Assembly (NCBI RefSeq): GCF_000264905.1
Contig: NW_006763137.1
Location: 174,237-238,236 of the forward strand
Source: Stereum hirsutum FP-91666 SS1
Taxonomy: Eukaryota > Basidiomycota > Agaricomycetes > Russulales > Stereaceae
Direction: 5' to 3'
DNA length: 64,000 nucleotides
The notes beneath the pieces were generated by a model. That model did not search any database. It was not told the DNA's origin and saw only the letters and a list, made by a program, of their open reading frames with translations. Both the position numbers and the translations under genes were made by a program. Positions 33,938-44,924 of this stretch are shown one piece after another (position 1 is the first letter of the stretch; each line of letters opens with the position of its first letter).

Positions 33938-36900
33938 TTAAGCACCGGGAACGAAAGGACCCAACCCCGCCGCCTGGATCAAGGCCGGGTTCTCCGCATT
34001 CAGCGCACCCACAAGCTGGATCAACCTCGCCCTAATCTCGTCCCCAACCTGGTCCGGCCCATTAGGGTCAAGCACATGCGCAAACACCAACACCAACTGC
34101 TCCAAATACGGGCTGAGCGCCTGCCCATTCGTCTCCGCGAGGTGGAAGATAGCACGGAAGATGGGACGGTTCTCGAGGTAGTCGTTCTTGAGCGGGAGCG
34201 AACCGAAGAGAACAGGGAGAACTTGGTCGAGAGGGACGGCGGCGGTATTGCGGGTGACGAAGCGGGCAACGGCACCACAGGCGTTATCGCGAGCGTTCAG
34301 CTTGGCGGACGACGATTCGGGGGTGACCTCGAACAGGGTGCGGAGAGCGCCGAGGAGAGGGAGATATTGAGGAGAGAGATCCTGTTCGGAATTCTCGATG
34401 AGGAGACCGGCGGCGAAGGCGGCGTTGCTCTGGACCTCGGCATCGGGGTCGCTGAGAGCACGGTAGAAGAGCTCGAGGAGGGGCTCGGTATAAGGAGTGA
34501 TAGCGCTCTTCATGCCGGAGATGACCTCGGCGAGGCAGCCGATGGCGGACGAGCGGTCGCTGAGGGAACGGTTCTTCTTCTAAAGTATGGTCAAAACCAG
34601 TCAGAAAACATCGAGAAGGTAAACAACAAGGTGAACTCACGTAGTACTTCGAGATGAGAGGGAAGAACTTGTCGAAGGCGGGAGCAAAGTCTGCGCCGAG
34701 AGCGTTCGACATGGCGGCGACGAGGTCACCAGCGGACGAGATCAGGACGGAGTCGTACTCAGCCTGGTCCTCGGGAGCCTCATCAGCCTCATCCTGGTCA
34801 GGATCCTGCTGGCAGATGTGCTTCTGCTCGAGAATCTCGACCGCAAGAGCGCAAAGCTCGTCGTACTGGCTACCATCCAAGAAGGCAGGGCCAAGGGTGT
34901 TGATGGTCTCAGCAAGCCCAACGCAAAGGGACGAGACGACGCTCCTGGTAGAGAGATCGGCATCAATGAAGACGCAAAGGAGGAAAAAAGGAGTGAGACG
35001 ACGCACTTGTTGTCCTCAGACTGGACCATATCGATGAGAGGAGGCAAGGAGTGGTTGATCAAGCTCTTCACGTTCTCGTGGAGAGGCTGGGGATGAGCAC
35101 CAGGCGCCCACTCAACTGGACCACTGAGCTCATAGAACGTCCTGATGATCTCCAACAACGAATCGGTCGCAGACTTCCTGATACCCTCGTAATAATGGGG
35201 CAGGAGACCAACGAGCTCGAGGGTGCACTGCTCGACGTAGGGTAAGAACGCCATACGGGTGGCAGCGAAGACGGTGCCCATGGTGTCGGCGGCGATCTCC
35301 TTCTCCACGGCGATGGCGGAGTTGACGTCGAGCATCTTGTCAAGGTCAATATCCTCCACTTCGATCTCGCCGTTCTCGTTCGCGGTGGACTCGTCGGGGA
35401 CGGCGATGGCGTTAGCGGGAGAAGTACCGGAGCCGAAAGCAGCAACAGCGTCAGCGGACGTCACTGAAAGGGAGCAAGTCAGCGTTGAGATTGAAAAATC
35501 GAACAGCACGGAAAGAAGACGCACAGCCAGGGCTCTCCTCACCGCTCTCCTCTTGGCTGCAGCTGGAGATGAGCGCAGGCACGACCTTGGGCAAGGAAGG
35601 CGCGAAGTCCTCGCCAAACACCCTAGCCATCACACCGAAGAACAAGAAGCTGCACTCCCTCAACCTGGCGCTGCCCAACTCGATGCCCTGATACGCCTGG
35701 ATCATCAAGTCGTTGAAGTAGGGGCTGAAAACCTCCTTGCCAACAGCCTCCGCGAACGTCCCAACAGCGTCCATCGTGATGCCGCGGAGCTCGATCTCGT
35801 CGCCCTCGCCGGTGAGAGTGAGGAAGAACTTGATCCGGTCCATGGTAGGCTGGAAGTACGGAAGAAACTTCTCCTTGGAGGCATGAGCGGCCGAGCCGAT
35901 GGCGCCAACGACGACGGACTTGACCGGTGCGGGGGCAGTCTCGAGAAGACCGGAAAGACGCTCCATAATGAGGTGGAGGTATCCCTCGATGTGCTCGTGG
36001 AGGATCTCGAGGAGAGCATCGAGAGCGGTGCAGGCGGAACGTTGAGTGACCGGGTCGTTGATGAGACCCATGATAGCCTACGACATCGGAAGACGGTTTT
36101 AGGTAGGTATTAATCGAGGCAAGTTTGAAAATACGCACGGGAACGAGGACCTCGTGCTTCTTGCCACACTCATCCTCGAGCCACTCGCACAGACAGCTGA
36201 CGGCAACGCAAGTGGCCTTGCGGACGTTGACATCGGGATCCTGGAGACCAGCCTCGATGATGGGCCACACTTGGCTCATAAGAGGAGTCATGAATTCGCT
36301 GCAACCCTCGACGGAGACACCAAGAGCGAGCATGGCACCACGGCGGTGGTTGGCATCCGAGGAACTGAAGTATTGGATGATGAGTTGGCGAAGCGCAGGG
36401 AAGACCTGCGTAGGGGGGAGAGCAGTGGAGAGCGCATCGATGATGCGGAGAGCAGACTGTAGACGAATGATGAGAGACGGCTGAGGATGATGACAATGCT
36501 AAGTACGTACGCGGGCAGGAGCATCGTCGTCGATATCTTCGGGCTCCTCCTCGGCGGTAATGGGCATGAGCCCTTCGAGGATGGCGGGACCAAGGTTGTT
36601 GCTCTGGATTTTGGATTTTTTGCTGCGAAAATAAAGTAAGGGCTGTGGGCTTGAGAACAAATGATAATAAGGACACGTACTACTGAACGGTCCAGTTGAG
36701 GGCGTTGAGGACGAGGATTCGGAGCTCGGGCTCGTAGTTGCGGTTGGCGCCACCCTGGAGGAGGAACTGCACGAGCTGGGGGATGTGGTTGCTGAGGAGA
36801 GGGATTTCCTGTAGAAAGGCTTAGTGATAAGAGGGTGTGCATAGACCAAGAAAGCGTACAAGGATGAGAAGAGTCTCAAAGACATCGAAAACGTGGCGGG

Positions 36901-37934
36901 CACCGGGTTCATCACCCGAGTCGAGGGTTTGCTGAATGACGTTGATCATTGCGGGAAGGAGAGCTTGGAAGGATTTCTGCGAAGAGTGAGCACTTGGCAA
37001 GAGAAGAAGAAGAAACCGCTCACGATTTCGGCCTTGTCCTCGCCATCGAGATATTGTGCGATAGTACCAAGCGCCCTGAATCTCTGTCAGCGCGTCTCGG
37101 AAATGGTATTTAGAGAAAACACATACCTGACGGTGGTGATGCGAACCTCAGAGCTCTCCGGGTCCTGCAAGAGAGTCTCGAAGAGCTTGAAGAACTCCTG
37201 GGTGTGCTCCTGGAAACCCTCGACGATGTTCTCGAGAACGGTGAAGAGAATGTAGATGCCAACTTCGCGGTGTGCAATTTGGGGTGAAACACATGTTTGG
37301 TGAAGGTAGGGAAGGAGTTGAGGCCATGTGCCGTGAGGGATTTCGATGCCGGCGATGGATGCGACGACGCGTGCAGCAGAATTTCGGACGAGTTTGCTGG
37401 AAGAAGAGTTAGCAAGGACAAATGATTAGAACGTAACAGTGGATCCACTAACTTTTGCTCGGTCAGAATGAACTCCGGCATCCGTGCTTTGATCTGCTCG
37501 CGATCATTCTGCGCGACCTGGAGCCAAAGGTCGCCACTGTTCTGTGCGACGCGTTTCCTGAGTTCAACGGCAGCCAATTGACGAACCTATTCCACCATCA
37601 TCATGAAGCAATGAGTTACAGGTATAACAGAAGATGCAAATGCAGTGGGCGCACCGGAACTTCAGGGGAGGAAGCAATGAGCTGGGCGAGAGCTGGGATG
37701 ACGGCCGGATTTTTGTTGAAGTCTCTGTTGAGAGTGGCCGTGGCCTACGAGGACATACATAAGAGAGATATCCAGTGATTTTTCGAAGGAAAAAGACGTA
37801 CCGCCTTCAGCTGAACGGTATCATTGGCGGTGGACTGAAGGAGGAGATTGTGAAGTCCTTCGACAAAGCTGGGCTGCGATAAAAGTTAGCAAACTCCGCT
37901 AGAAATATAATGATACCCTTTTACTCACATCCAT
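33938..37934 (-). CDS. KAP123: Karyopherin beta, Kap123/importin-4 type
   Basis: Nuclear import receptor for ribosomal proteins and histones (family knowledge). Fourteen exons: 37934-37929, 37873-37802, 37744-37655, 37586-37453, 37396-37127, 37075-37024, 36976-36860, 36808-36684, 36622-36511, 36456-36139, 36077-35543, 35463-35007, 34944-34641, 34579-33938, giving 1077 residues, close to yeast Kap123 and human IPO4. The start MDPSFVEGLHNLLLQSTAND and the importin N-terminal helix VRQLAAVELRKRVAQ are followed by HEAT repeats throughout (SRRGAM-type helices such as ANHRRGAMLALGVSVEGCSE, DVNVRKATCVAVSCLCEWLE). An acidic loop (NGEIEVEDIDLDKMLD) lies near two thirds, and DPDQDEADEAPEDQAEYD is a second. 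Exon 1 carries only two codons. The GTGAGT that follows and the phase of all later exons support it. Confidence 0.95.
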
Positions 37935-39543
37935 GGCGTAAAAAGTCGTGAAAGGAGGGAAGAGGGGAGGGGAGGAGGGGATGAAGGTGGCGGTTGGGGA
38001 TAAGGATCAGCTTGGATTCAAAAGTGCTGCTACAAAATTTTGTCGGAGTTTGAACTATGGGGGTACGCTCCGTTCGAACCTTGCTCCCGCCACATTCCTT
38101 GTTCTCGCTCTTTCTTGACGTCTTACAGTCTTCTGCTTTCACTGCGTGTTTTCGTGTAATTCCAGGAAGAGGCTGTGACTCTTTGATTTTCCCTGAGCAA
38201 CGGGCATCTAGAGACAGACTACTGTGATACGTACGCAGGCCCAACTTGGTGCAATGTTCGTGTTTCTTGAAGGAGACGCCTCTCGCCTCAGCGACCAGTA
38301 TCCTGTATGTTGGGGTCGCGATAATTCGGACTTCGTAGGACGCCTACAAAGCACGTCTTATGGATAAGACGGCTGATCATCTCGAAGCACTCGCGGACGT
38401 TAGCTACTTGACATACAACCTTATGTCGTTACTCCGGAACGTCTTGTCTCGCTACGGCCGCCATCTATCGTTCTCTCGTCGATCCAATTGAACATAAAAG
38501 GGTATCAGCTCCTCTCTCAACTTATGGGATATCTTCTTTGACAATGAAACGGATACATTATATCCAAGCCTTCGTGACGGTGTAATGGCTTCTAAACTCG
38601 TTCGACAGAAGGTGTCCAAATGTGAGTAGTACTGTCATTCTACGCTAAAGTCATCGAGCCTAGTCAACGTGGTATAAGATGATCAACAAATACTAATACC
38701 CCGCATCGTCCTCCTTCTTTTGTATCATGCGTTGCGCTTTTGAGATATAACAGCGTTCTCCTTCTGTCCAGCCAGCTGCAGTGCGTTGTGCCCCAAGCCT
38801 AGATAGGATCGTTGTTTCCTGTATGTCATGCATCCAAACAATCTTCGATATCTGGTCGACATACCCCTCACTACCTGAATATACGGAAAGCATACATGTC
38901 TACAGGTTGATTGTTGAACGTCGTAAAGGAACAGCGCCACATAGCGCCACACCTAGCTTATTCAAGCTCCGCCACAAATCATGATGCCCTGAACCCTCTC
39001 GACAAAGGTTCGACGTTCGCTTTATGCTTCGTCTACGCGTGAACAACGTTGTCTGATATCGCATCCGTATCCTGACGCTCGAATCTAATATGTCTCCGCC
39101 TGTCTTTGAACCTCTTGGAAAAGAAGCAAGTCATGATGCAACGACATCGATGGATTTGGTACGCCCTTTGTCCTTATCGCCTGCAAATTGGTCGTGTCGT
39201 GCGATGGTCGAGGCCAGATTAGACTCACATTCGTCAAATGCATAGGATCCTTTCGAGTGTTCTACGTCTATCGTTTCCGCGTTGGTCATTGCCTGGCTAT
39301 AGCCTTTTGTTTTTCCCGGTCTCGCCACGGCGCTTCTCGACAAAACGACACACAAGACCGTCCTAATCGGGAAATTGCCTGGGATTGTGACACGGTGGTC
39401 GGCCTTTCGCGGCTACATAAAGGGCGTACGGGAGGGCGTTGACCTCTCTCGTCGCTTGCCACCTCGCGTCCAAGACTCCTTCGTCTTCCAACATTTTGTG
39501 CGTGCCACCCTGATCGCTATCGGCACCGGTACTCATAACAGAC
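37935..39543. other. Intergenic region, no gene recognised
   Basis: 1.6 kb between the divergent Kap123 (-) and the next plus-strand gene. No coding exon chain, RNA gene or terminal repeat was recognised. Promoters for both genes should lie at the two ends. Confidence 0.5.
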
Positions 39544-40380
39544 TTGGACTTCGCCAGCCTTCAACACTCACTCGTCTGTTCGAGACTGCATACGTATACG
39601 CTAAGTATGGCTTCAAATGGTACGTGTCAACAATCATACCCCACGTCTCACCCTCACGCTTACTGTCCCTATCCAGCCCCTCCAACACCCAAAACCGAAA
39701 TCGGCGTTGCCTTTGTGCTACAACCAGGGACGAACAACACCATACCCACCATCATCACCCAAAACGCTGGCTTCGGCCCAAACCCCTTTCTGAGGTTCGG
39801 GAGAAGTAGCCGTGTCTTTATGCTCAGCTACTTCTTAGGGTGGGCTGAACTTGGCGACGTCACATACTTTGAGTGTCTTTTCCTTCCCTCCCGATCTGCT
39901 GGCGCTCGACCGCAATGGACCGGACCTCAACATTACAACAATGATTTCCCCCTTGGCGACGTCACCGGCATTCTTTACCTCGGCACGCACGATCCAGCGC
40001 GACACAAAGGGAAATCAGTTGAAGAGCTATTGATAGGAGGGAATCGTCTTAGCAGAAAGAAAGATCAGTATGCGTGGGTAGTCGAAGCGTTGCGTCAACT
40101 TAGACAGCCAATTGTCGCCGGACGTCTCTCGCTCCCATCAACGGATGATGAAGAGCCAGCGCAGAAAAAGGCAACCCCAGGAATGGCCGACTTGACTATG
40201 AATCATTGTCTGAGAAACTTTGGAAAGATGTTGTCCGCGGATTTCGTCACGTACCCGCTTATCCCACTTTGTTCCATCAAGCCTCGAAACGTCACGCCCA
40301 CCATCGTCTACTTCCAAGGAGGTCGATTTTTGGAGTTCCGGGTGTGGTTTTGGACTGCTATAGAGCCTACGGAGGAATAA
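39544..40380 (+). CDS. Unknown protein, three-copy family, copy 2
   Basis: Two exons, 39544-39619 and 39677-40380, give 259 residues. An in-frame ATG at 39607 would give 238. The intron GTACGT..ATCCAG splits an Ala codon after its first base, as in the other two copies. Shared blocks are EIGVAFVL, a PF motif, NNDFPLGDVTGILYLGTHD and AWVVEALRQLRQPIV. The C-terminal third diverges from copies 1 and 3. No recognised domain, signal peptide or membrane helix. Copy 3 follows in tandem on the same strand 508 bp downstream. Confidence 0.68.
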   Translation: MDFASLQHSLVCSRLHTYTLSMASNGTCQQSYPTSHPHAYCPYPAPPTPKTEIGVAFVLQPGTNNTIPTIITQNAGFGPNPFLRFGRSSRVFMLSYFLGWAELGDVTYFECLFLPSRSAGARPQWTGPQHYNNDFPLGDVTGILYLGTHDPARHKGKSVEELLIGGNRLSRKKDQYAWVVEALRQLRQPIVAGRLSLPSTDDEEPAQKKATPGMADLTMNHCLRNFGKMLSADFVTYPLIPLCSIKPRNVTPTIVYFQGGRFLEFRVWFWTAIEPTEE

Positions 40381-40887
40381 TTATAATTTGATGTGAGTCT
40401 GACACGGCTTGCGTCATCCCTTTGTTTACAAGATTATGAGGTTTGAAATTCCTTTGTCATACAGGCGTGAAACAGATCGCGTCCCGTGTCCTGCGATACT
40501 GCTGGCACTAGGTGTCTGCCATATTATTTACGCTTTTGTACTTTGCCTTCGTGTTTCAGATCAATGCGATATTGTCACTTCGTCTCGCTGCGTACCCAGG
40601 TTACGCCGGCACCCATATATCTCGTGTACTGACACAACGTGGAGTTTGCTTTGTTCTTCGAGATGTGCGCGTTGGCCATGCGACGGTGGCTCAGGTGGCA
40701 CAAGACAAAGAGAACGCCGCGACAGAATATAAAGATGGGTGTTCGCCGTCCCCTTCTCCTTAGCACCACCGTCTTCTCTATTTCTCGTCTTCGTCTTGAC
40801 TTGCAGCTCAGTAAGTCTATAGTGTTCGCTTCGGCCTCAAAACTTGCGGACAACTCGTCCTGTTTGTAGAGTCGTGCCAGTCCCATC

Positions 40888-41799
40888 ATGGTACGCCACA
40901 GCGTGTCAGCTCTCTTGTCAATCGCTAAATACTTAAGATCTACCCAAATAGGTTCAAATTCCGAAACGTGCTGGCCCCAGGAAAGTGACCCTGCGCGTTT
41001 CTTCCCCGCCTACCAAGCCACGGGGTGAGTCTTTGCGAGCCCTTTCGTCAGGCTCCGAACCACACTAATAATGAAAACAGCCACAGACATTGAACTCACC
41101 CTCCACATCGGTGTCGCAGTCATTCTGCCACAATCCGATACTGCGACACAACCTTTCGAGTTTGGCATCGCGACAGAGGTCGTCGACACCAAAGAAAAAC
41201 CCTTTCTCTCCTACGACACAAAAACGACGATCTACGGTCTTGCTTACTTCCCCTCCAACCTCTATCGCCAAGTCGTCGGTGTCCGCGAATACACCCTCCG
41301 TCCCTCACGCCCAGCCTACTTCTCAGGCTGGCATAAAACGTCCTACGTGAACTTCCCCGAGGGTGATATAGCGTGTATAGTTCACGTCGGGAGCGTTTGC
41401 GGCGACGAGAACGCAGTGAACAGAGTGATCGAGACGATCCTCAGCAGCCAGGGAGTCTCCACCAGAACGAACTCGCTCGAGTGGGCGGCGGACGTTCTGG
41501 TTAGGCTGCGGATGCCCACAGTATGGAGGACGAATGGGATCGAAGAGGATGATCGCGACGACGATATATTCGATTTTGAGCCAGAACCAGAGTCTTCCGC
41601 ACCGAGGTGGACGAGTTCCTGCGGACGGCGAATCGCTTTCTTGAACTGGCTGGGTCGCACGTTCCATTTTGTTTATCGTTCGCAGATGAGTGTTCGCATT
41701 TTTGAACCGAATTGTCCGCAGACTGAGGCTTCGAGGAGGCCTACTTACATTTCGGAGCATTCGCAGGGGTGTCAGATCTGGGAAGTGACTGATGATTAG
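40888..41799 (+). CDS. Unknown protein, three-copy family, copy 3
   Basis: Three coding exons, 40888-40890, 40952-41024 and 41081-41799, give 264 residues (MVQIPKRAGPRKVTLRVSS...). The first exon would contain only the ATG, followed by GTACGC..AAATAG. The second intron (GTGAGT..AAACAG) is at the same Ala codon position and phase as in copies 1 and 2. The shared blocks are IELTLHIGVAVIL, VNFPEGDIACIVHVG and WAADVLVRLRMPTV. An acidic stretch (EEDDRDDDIFDFEPEPE) is specific to this copy. Start choice is inferred from frame and length match; a start in exon 3 (MKTATDIEL at 41071) would need part of the intron to be retained. Confidence 0.68.
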
Positions 41800-42155
41800 C
41801 GACATATTCTGTTGTAAAAGTAGCATGATATGTTTGTACTGTAGAAATTTAAGATACCACGAGGATTTGGCTAATTCCATGACCGGAAGAGAGAATCCAA
41901 GTGTGGCCCAGGTGGCGGAGTGCGCCTTCCACCCTCGAATGTTGTCGCATCTACTAACATTGGACGATCATGCGCTATATCTGCTGAGTGAGTGGGTGAC
42001 AAGGCTGTCTTTGAGGTAGAACTGAAGCCGTGTCTGGATAGAAAAGTACTTGTCTCCGTCAATAACAGCGTAGACCAGACCTTGAGTTGGGAAGCCGCGG
42101 GGCACTTCGATGAGCCACACGAAAGAAGATGTGGGTCAAATCTGAATCAAATTCC

Positions 42156-42671
42156 TTACCTGCACCTACACCATCCGTCGAGGAAGGCCACAAGTCTTTT
42201 GAAGAAATGAGATATCTGCAAGTACTTCGAACAGTCGGAACGATAGCCTTGCATGACAAGAATTTCCGGGGTCCAGCAACGCAACTCGTGGAAAGGACAA
42301 GCATACTCGAGTGGAAGGAGAGCAAATCTATTGAGATTTATCCAGACATACACGATACAGTGGCAAGGCAGAGAACCAACAAGAAACACGGAAGGAAATG
42401 TACCTCCTCTACGGGCCGCTGACGCCATATAAAAACCAACGTCGCGATCTTGGGGAGTAGGATTTAGTCTCCCTAGTACGAAACGGCTCAAAGTCTCCCT
42501 GATATCCTCTCCTTCGAAACAAAGAACGAAAGCGAGCGGAGAGAGACCCCAAATATCAGCCAACCAGGTGAACTTTCGATGCAGATCGTTGAGGACGGGC
42601 TGCTCGTTTATATATGCCGCGTGTGCCCGATATTCCCACGCACGGGCCATGAAGATCGCCGCGATTGCCAC
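42156..42671 (-). CDS. Unrecognised open frame, possible hypothetical or decayed gene
   Basis: 171 residues open from ATG at 42671 (MAIAAIFMARAWEYRAHAAY), with a protein-like stretch NDLHRKFTWLADIWGLSPLA and FEGEDIRETLSRFVLGRLNP. After about residue 85 the sequence loses coding character and could be an intron or frameshifted. No domain was recognised. It may be an exon of a gene whose other parts I could not trace. Confidence 0.3.
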   Translation of the reverse strand: MAIAAIFMARAWEYRAHAAYINEQPVLNDLHRKFTWLADIWGLSPLAFVLCFEGEDIRETLSRFVLGRLNPTPQDRDVGFYMASAARRGGTFPSVFLVGSLPCHCIVYVWINLNRFALLPLEYACPFHELRCWTPEILVMQGYRSDCSKYLQISHFFKRLVAFLDGWCRCR

Positions 42672-43594
42672 TGTGGCCTTCCATCTAGCGCAGACTCCGA
42701 ATTTGTTGCTTGACGAGTTGTGATTTTTCTCTCTATCTGATACTGAGAAAACCGGTTTCGATATCTGAATGATTATACCGGAGCCTTACAGCCGGACGCA
42801 GGGCGAATTATACTCAATCTGCGACTATAACGCGACATCTTGAACACATCAACTTCGCCTTGTTTGTCAGTTCAAGATTCTTCTTGTTGAGCGTTATGGC
42901 CTACGAGCACAAAGTGTGCAGAGAAACAATCTAGTCTGTATCTTCCCATGATGGAGGCCAGCGTTCGTTCATTATACCAGCGTCCTTTGACCTTGCGCCT
43001 ATTCCATTGTTGGTGGTGGCTCACAGCACAATATCCCCAATCTGTGACAACGAAAGCACTCGTACATAGATGTGATTGGTCCAAATGACCGCCCCATTCT
43101 GGGTAGTAGTAGCCACATGACATATAATGTTGCGCGTTTGAAGGAAACGAGTGGGGGTGATTGTTGCTATTGGCATCTCCGTCCAGCCTGGATTTTGCCT
43201 CTTCGTAACGCTTGATGTTATCCTAAATAGGTGACAGCCGGAATATCCTGAAAAAAGAAGGTCCTGAAGGATATGAGCAGAGTTTAAGTATCCCGGCGCA
43301 GCAATGAGTTCGCAATCATCCGTCGTGGTCCATCACCACAAGTTACAGCTTTCGCCCAAAATAACGTCAATATCAGAGCCACAGACAGCAGGATCCGGCT
43401 GGCGGACTAGAGTGGCAGTCTACTGAGATCATGGAGATAGTGCTTGCATGACCGCAAAGTAGGCCTCACTTATTATTTCTTTTAGCCCCAACATGCAAGC
43501 CAATTGTCATCTCAGAAAATCCGAGTGTCATAGCACCTGATATACACCCTAGCACAGCACGCTCATACCTCCGAACCATATCCCAACGAGGCTG

Positions 43595-43981
43595 TCAAAT
43601 AACAGATAATGAGATACCTAGCCGTTGCGGCAGCATGCTCTTGACTGCGCGAACAGCTTGAAGCGTTAGCGAGCTCTCCAAAAGCGCTAGCCGAGTCCTA
43701 TCCGGGACAAGGCGAACCAATGAGTACACCTTTCTCTGGTAAGTGAAAGACTGGTACACATTTATCTTCGCAGCTACATCGCGTTGCATCTGCGCAACCT
43801 CTGCGTTCTCGAGCGAGTAAAGCGCTCGGAACGTCACGTGAAATGATGTCCATTCGAGCCACAATGGCGCCACAAAATGTTTAGTGGAGTGAAATCTCTC
43901 CCCAACATGGTCGGAGGCGAAGAACATCATTGCACCAGATAGCAACGCAGGTTCATGTGCGGACGCACGCTCGCGGACCAT
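43595..43981 (-). CDS. Unrecognised open frame, 128 residues
   Basis: The frame starting MVRERASAHEPALLSGAMMF includes the segment LWLEWTSFHVTFRALYSLEN and a leucine- and arginine-rich C-terminal part (LVRLVPDRTRLALLESSLTL). No known family, signal or membrane helix. No splice partner was found on either side. Chance or decay is possible. Confidence 0.28.
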   Translation of the reverse strand: MVRERASAHEPALLSGAMMFFASDHVGERFHSTKHFVAPLWLEWTSFHVTFRALYSLENAEVAQMQRDVAAKINVYQSFTYQRKVYSLVRLVPDRTRLALLESSLTLQAVRAVKSMLPQRLGISLSVI

Positions 43982-44429
43982 TCAGAAGGTCGAAAGGGTT
44001 GTAATTAGAAGGGAGAGTGGCGGGGAACGCACCGAGGAAAGCGAGCTTATATGTTATTCGGGAGCGGTGGAAGTCTTGACGTTGAGGAACTTGAATGGTT
44101 CAAGCAACGACGATAAGAAGCTTGATCCCGACCAGCCGAGTGACGATGGAAAACGAAAATATATATACATCCCTGGTGAAGTGATGGAGGGATCACAGAA
44201 CGTTATAAAGTTGGCATTGTTCGGTTCAAGGCACGAAAGCGAGAAAATAGCAAGAAACAGACAGCGGCCGGTCGTGAATCGACGACCTCTGGATAGAGAG
44301 TTGAAAGATGATAGTATCGTACGATCACACCGAGCCCAGGATATTAAACAGAAAACTATGTCTAACCCCCAGAGCAACTGTCATTGCGTGCGTGGAACGG
44401 GTTGAGCCGATGAGGACATACCAAGTGAT

Positions 44430-44924
44430 TTATGACTTCCAGATGAGAATTGCTAGGGAACCAACATAGAAGTAGATGAAGTGCTTGGTTTCTGCAGCAA
44501 AAAAGACAGGACGTTAGCCCACGGGCGTCTAACACTGAGTCACCGAGTCACCACGCGACGCGCCACCAGACCATTGCACGCAACACCGCACGACCAGTCT
44601 TCTCAAATACAACGTCCACTACGGCAGAGAAGCGAGTAGACGATCAAAAGTGAATAAATGCTTACCGTGAGTGACATAACTCCCGAAGTTCTTCCCAACA
44701 ACGACGTGCCAAGTTGGGCCGTGGCGTTTGTCGAACTCCTTCTTGATCTGAGCAGCAATATCCTTCTCGATGTTGTACTTTTCCAGAGCGGCAGAGGCGA
44801 TGTCAACGGTCTCCTGCTGCATCTCTTCCGTCATATCAACGTTCTTGATGATGGCCTTCGCGTTTACGCCGACTTCCTTCGAGCCGGTGTCGTTGGACGA
44901 AGTCGCGTCCACTTTTTCGGACAT
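44430..44924 (-). CDS. DYN2: Dynein light chain LC8 (DYNLL) type
   Basis: Small dimeric hub protein of the cytoplasmic dynein motor, binding the intermediate chain and many short linear motifs. Two exons, 44924-44666 and 44491-44430, give 106 residues. The LC8 core is unmistakable: [58 protein letters not shown], then across the intron [20 protein letters not shown]. The N-terminal extension of about 23 residues ([20 protein letters not shown]) is longer than in animals but common in fungi. The intron falls inside the GSYVTHETKHF segment and splits a Glu codon. A longer antisense frame over the same bases is a shadow. Confidence 0.96.

Larger units (their letters stand above)
41800..44429. 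other. Mostly non-coding or degraded region
   Basis: Apart from two open but unrecognised minus-strand frames (42156-42671 and 43595-43981) I see no gene. The region between the three-copy family and the LC8 gene could hold decayed copies of nearby genes, but none was clearly aligned. Confidence 0.4.

Noticed and set aside
33845..34657. Plus-strand 270-residue open frame
   Set aside because: Antisense to the last exons of Kap123; no domain, and the charged composition is what the reverse of those codons gives.
35259..36113. Plus-strand 284-residue open frame
   Set aside because: Antisense shadow of the Kap123 exons at 36077-35543 and 35463-35007.
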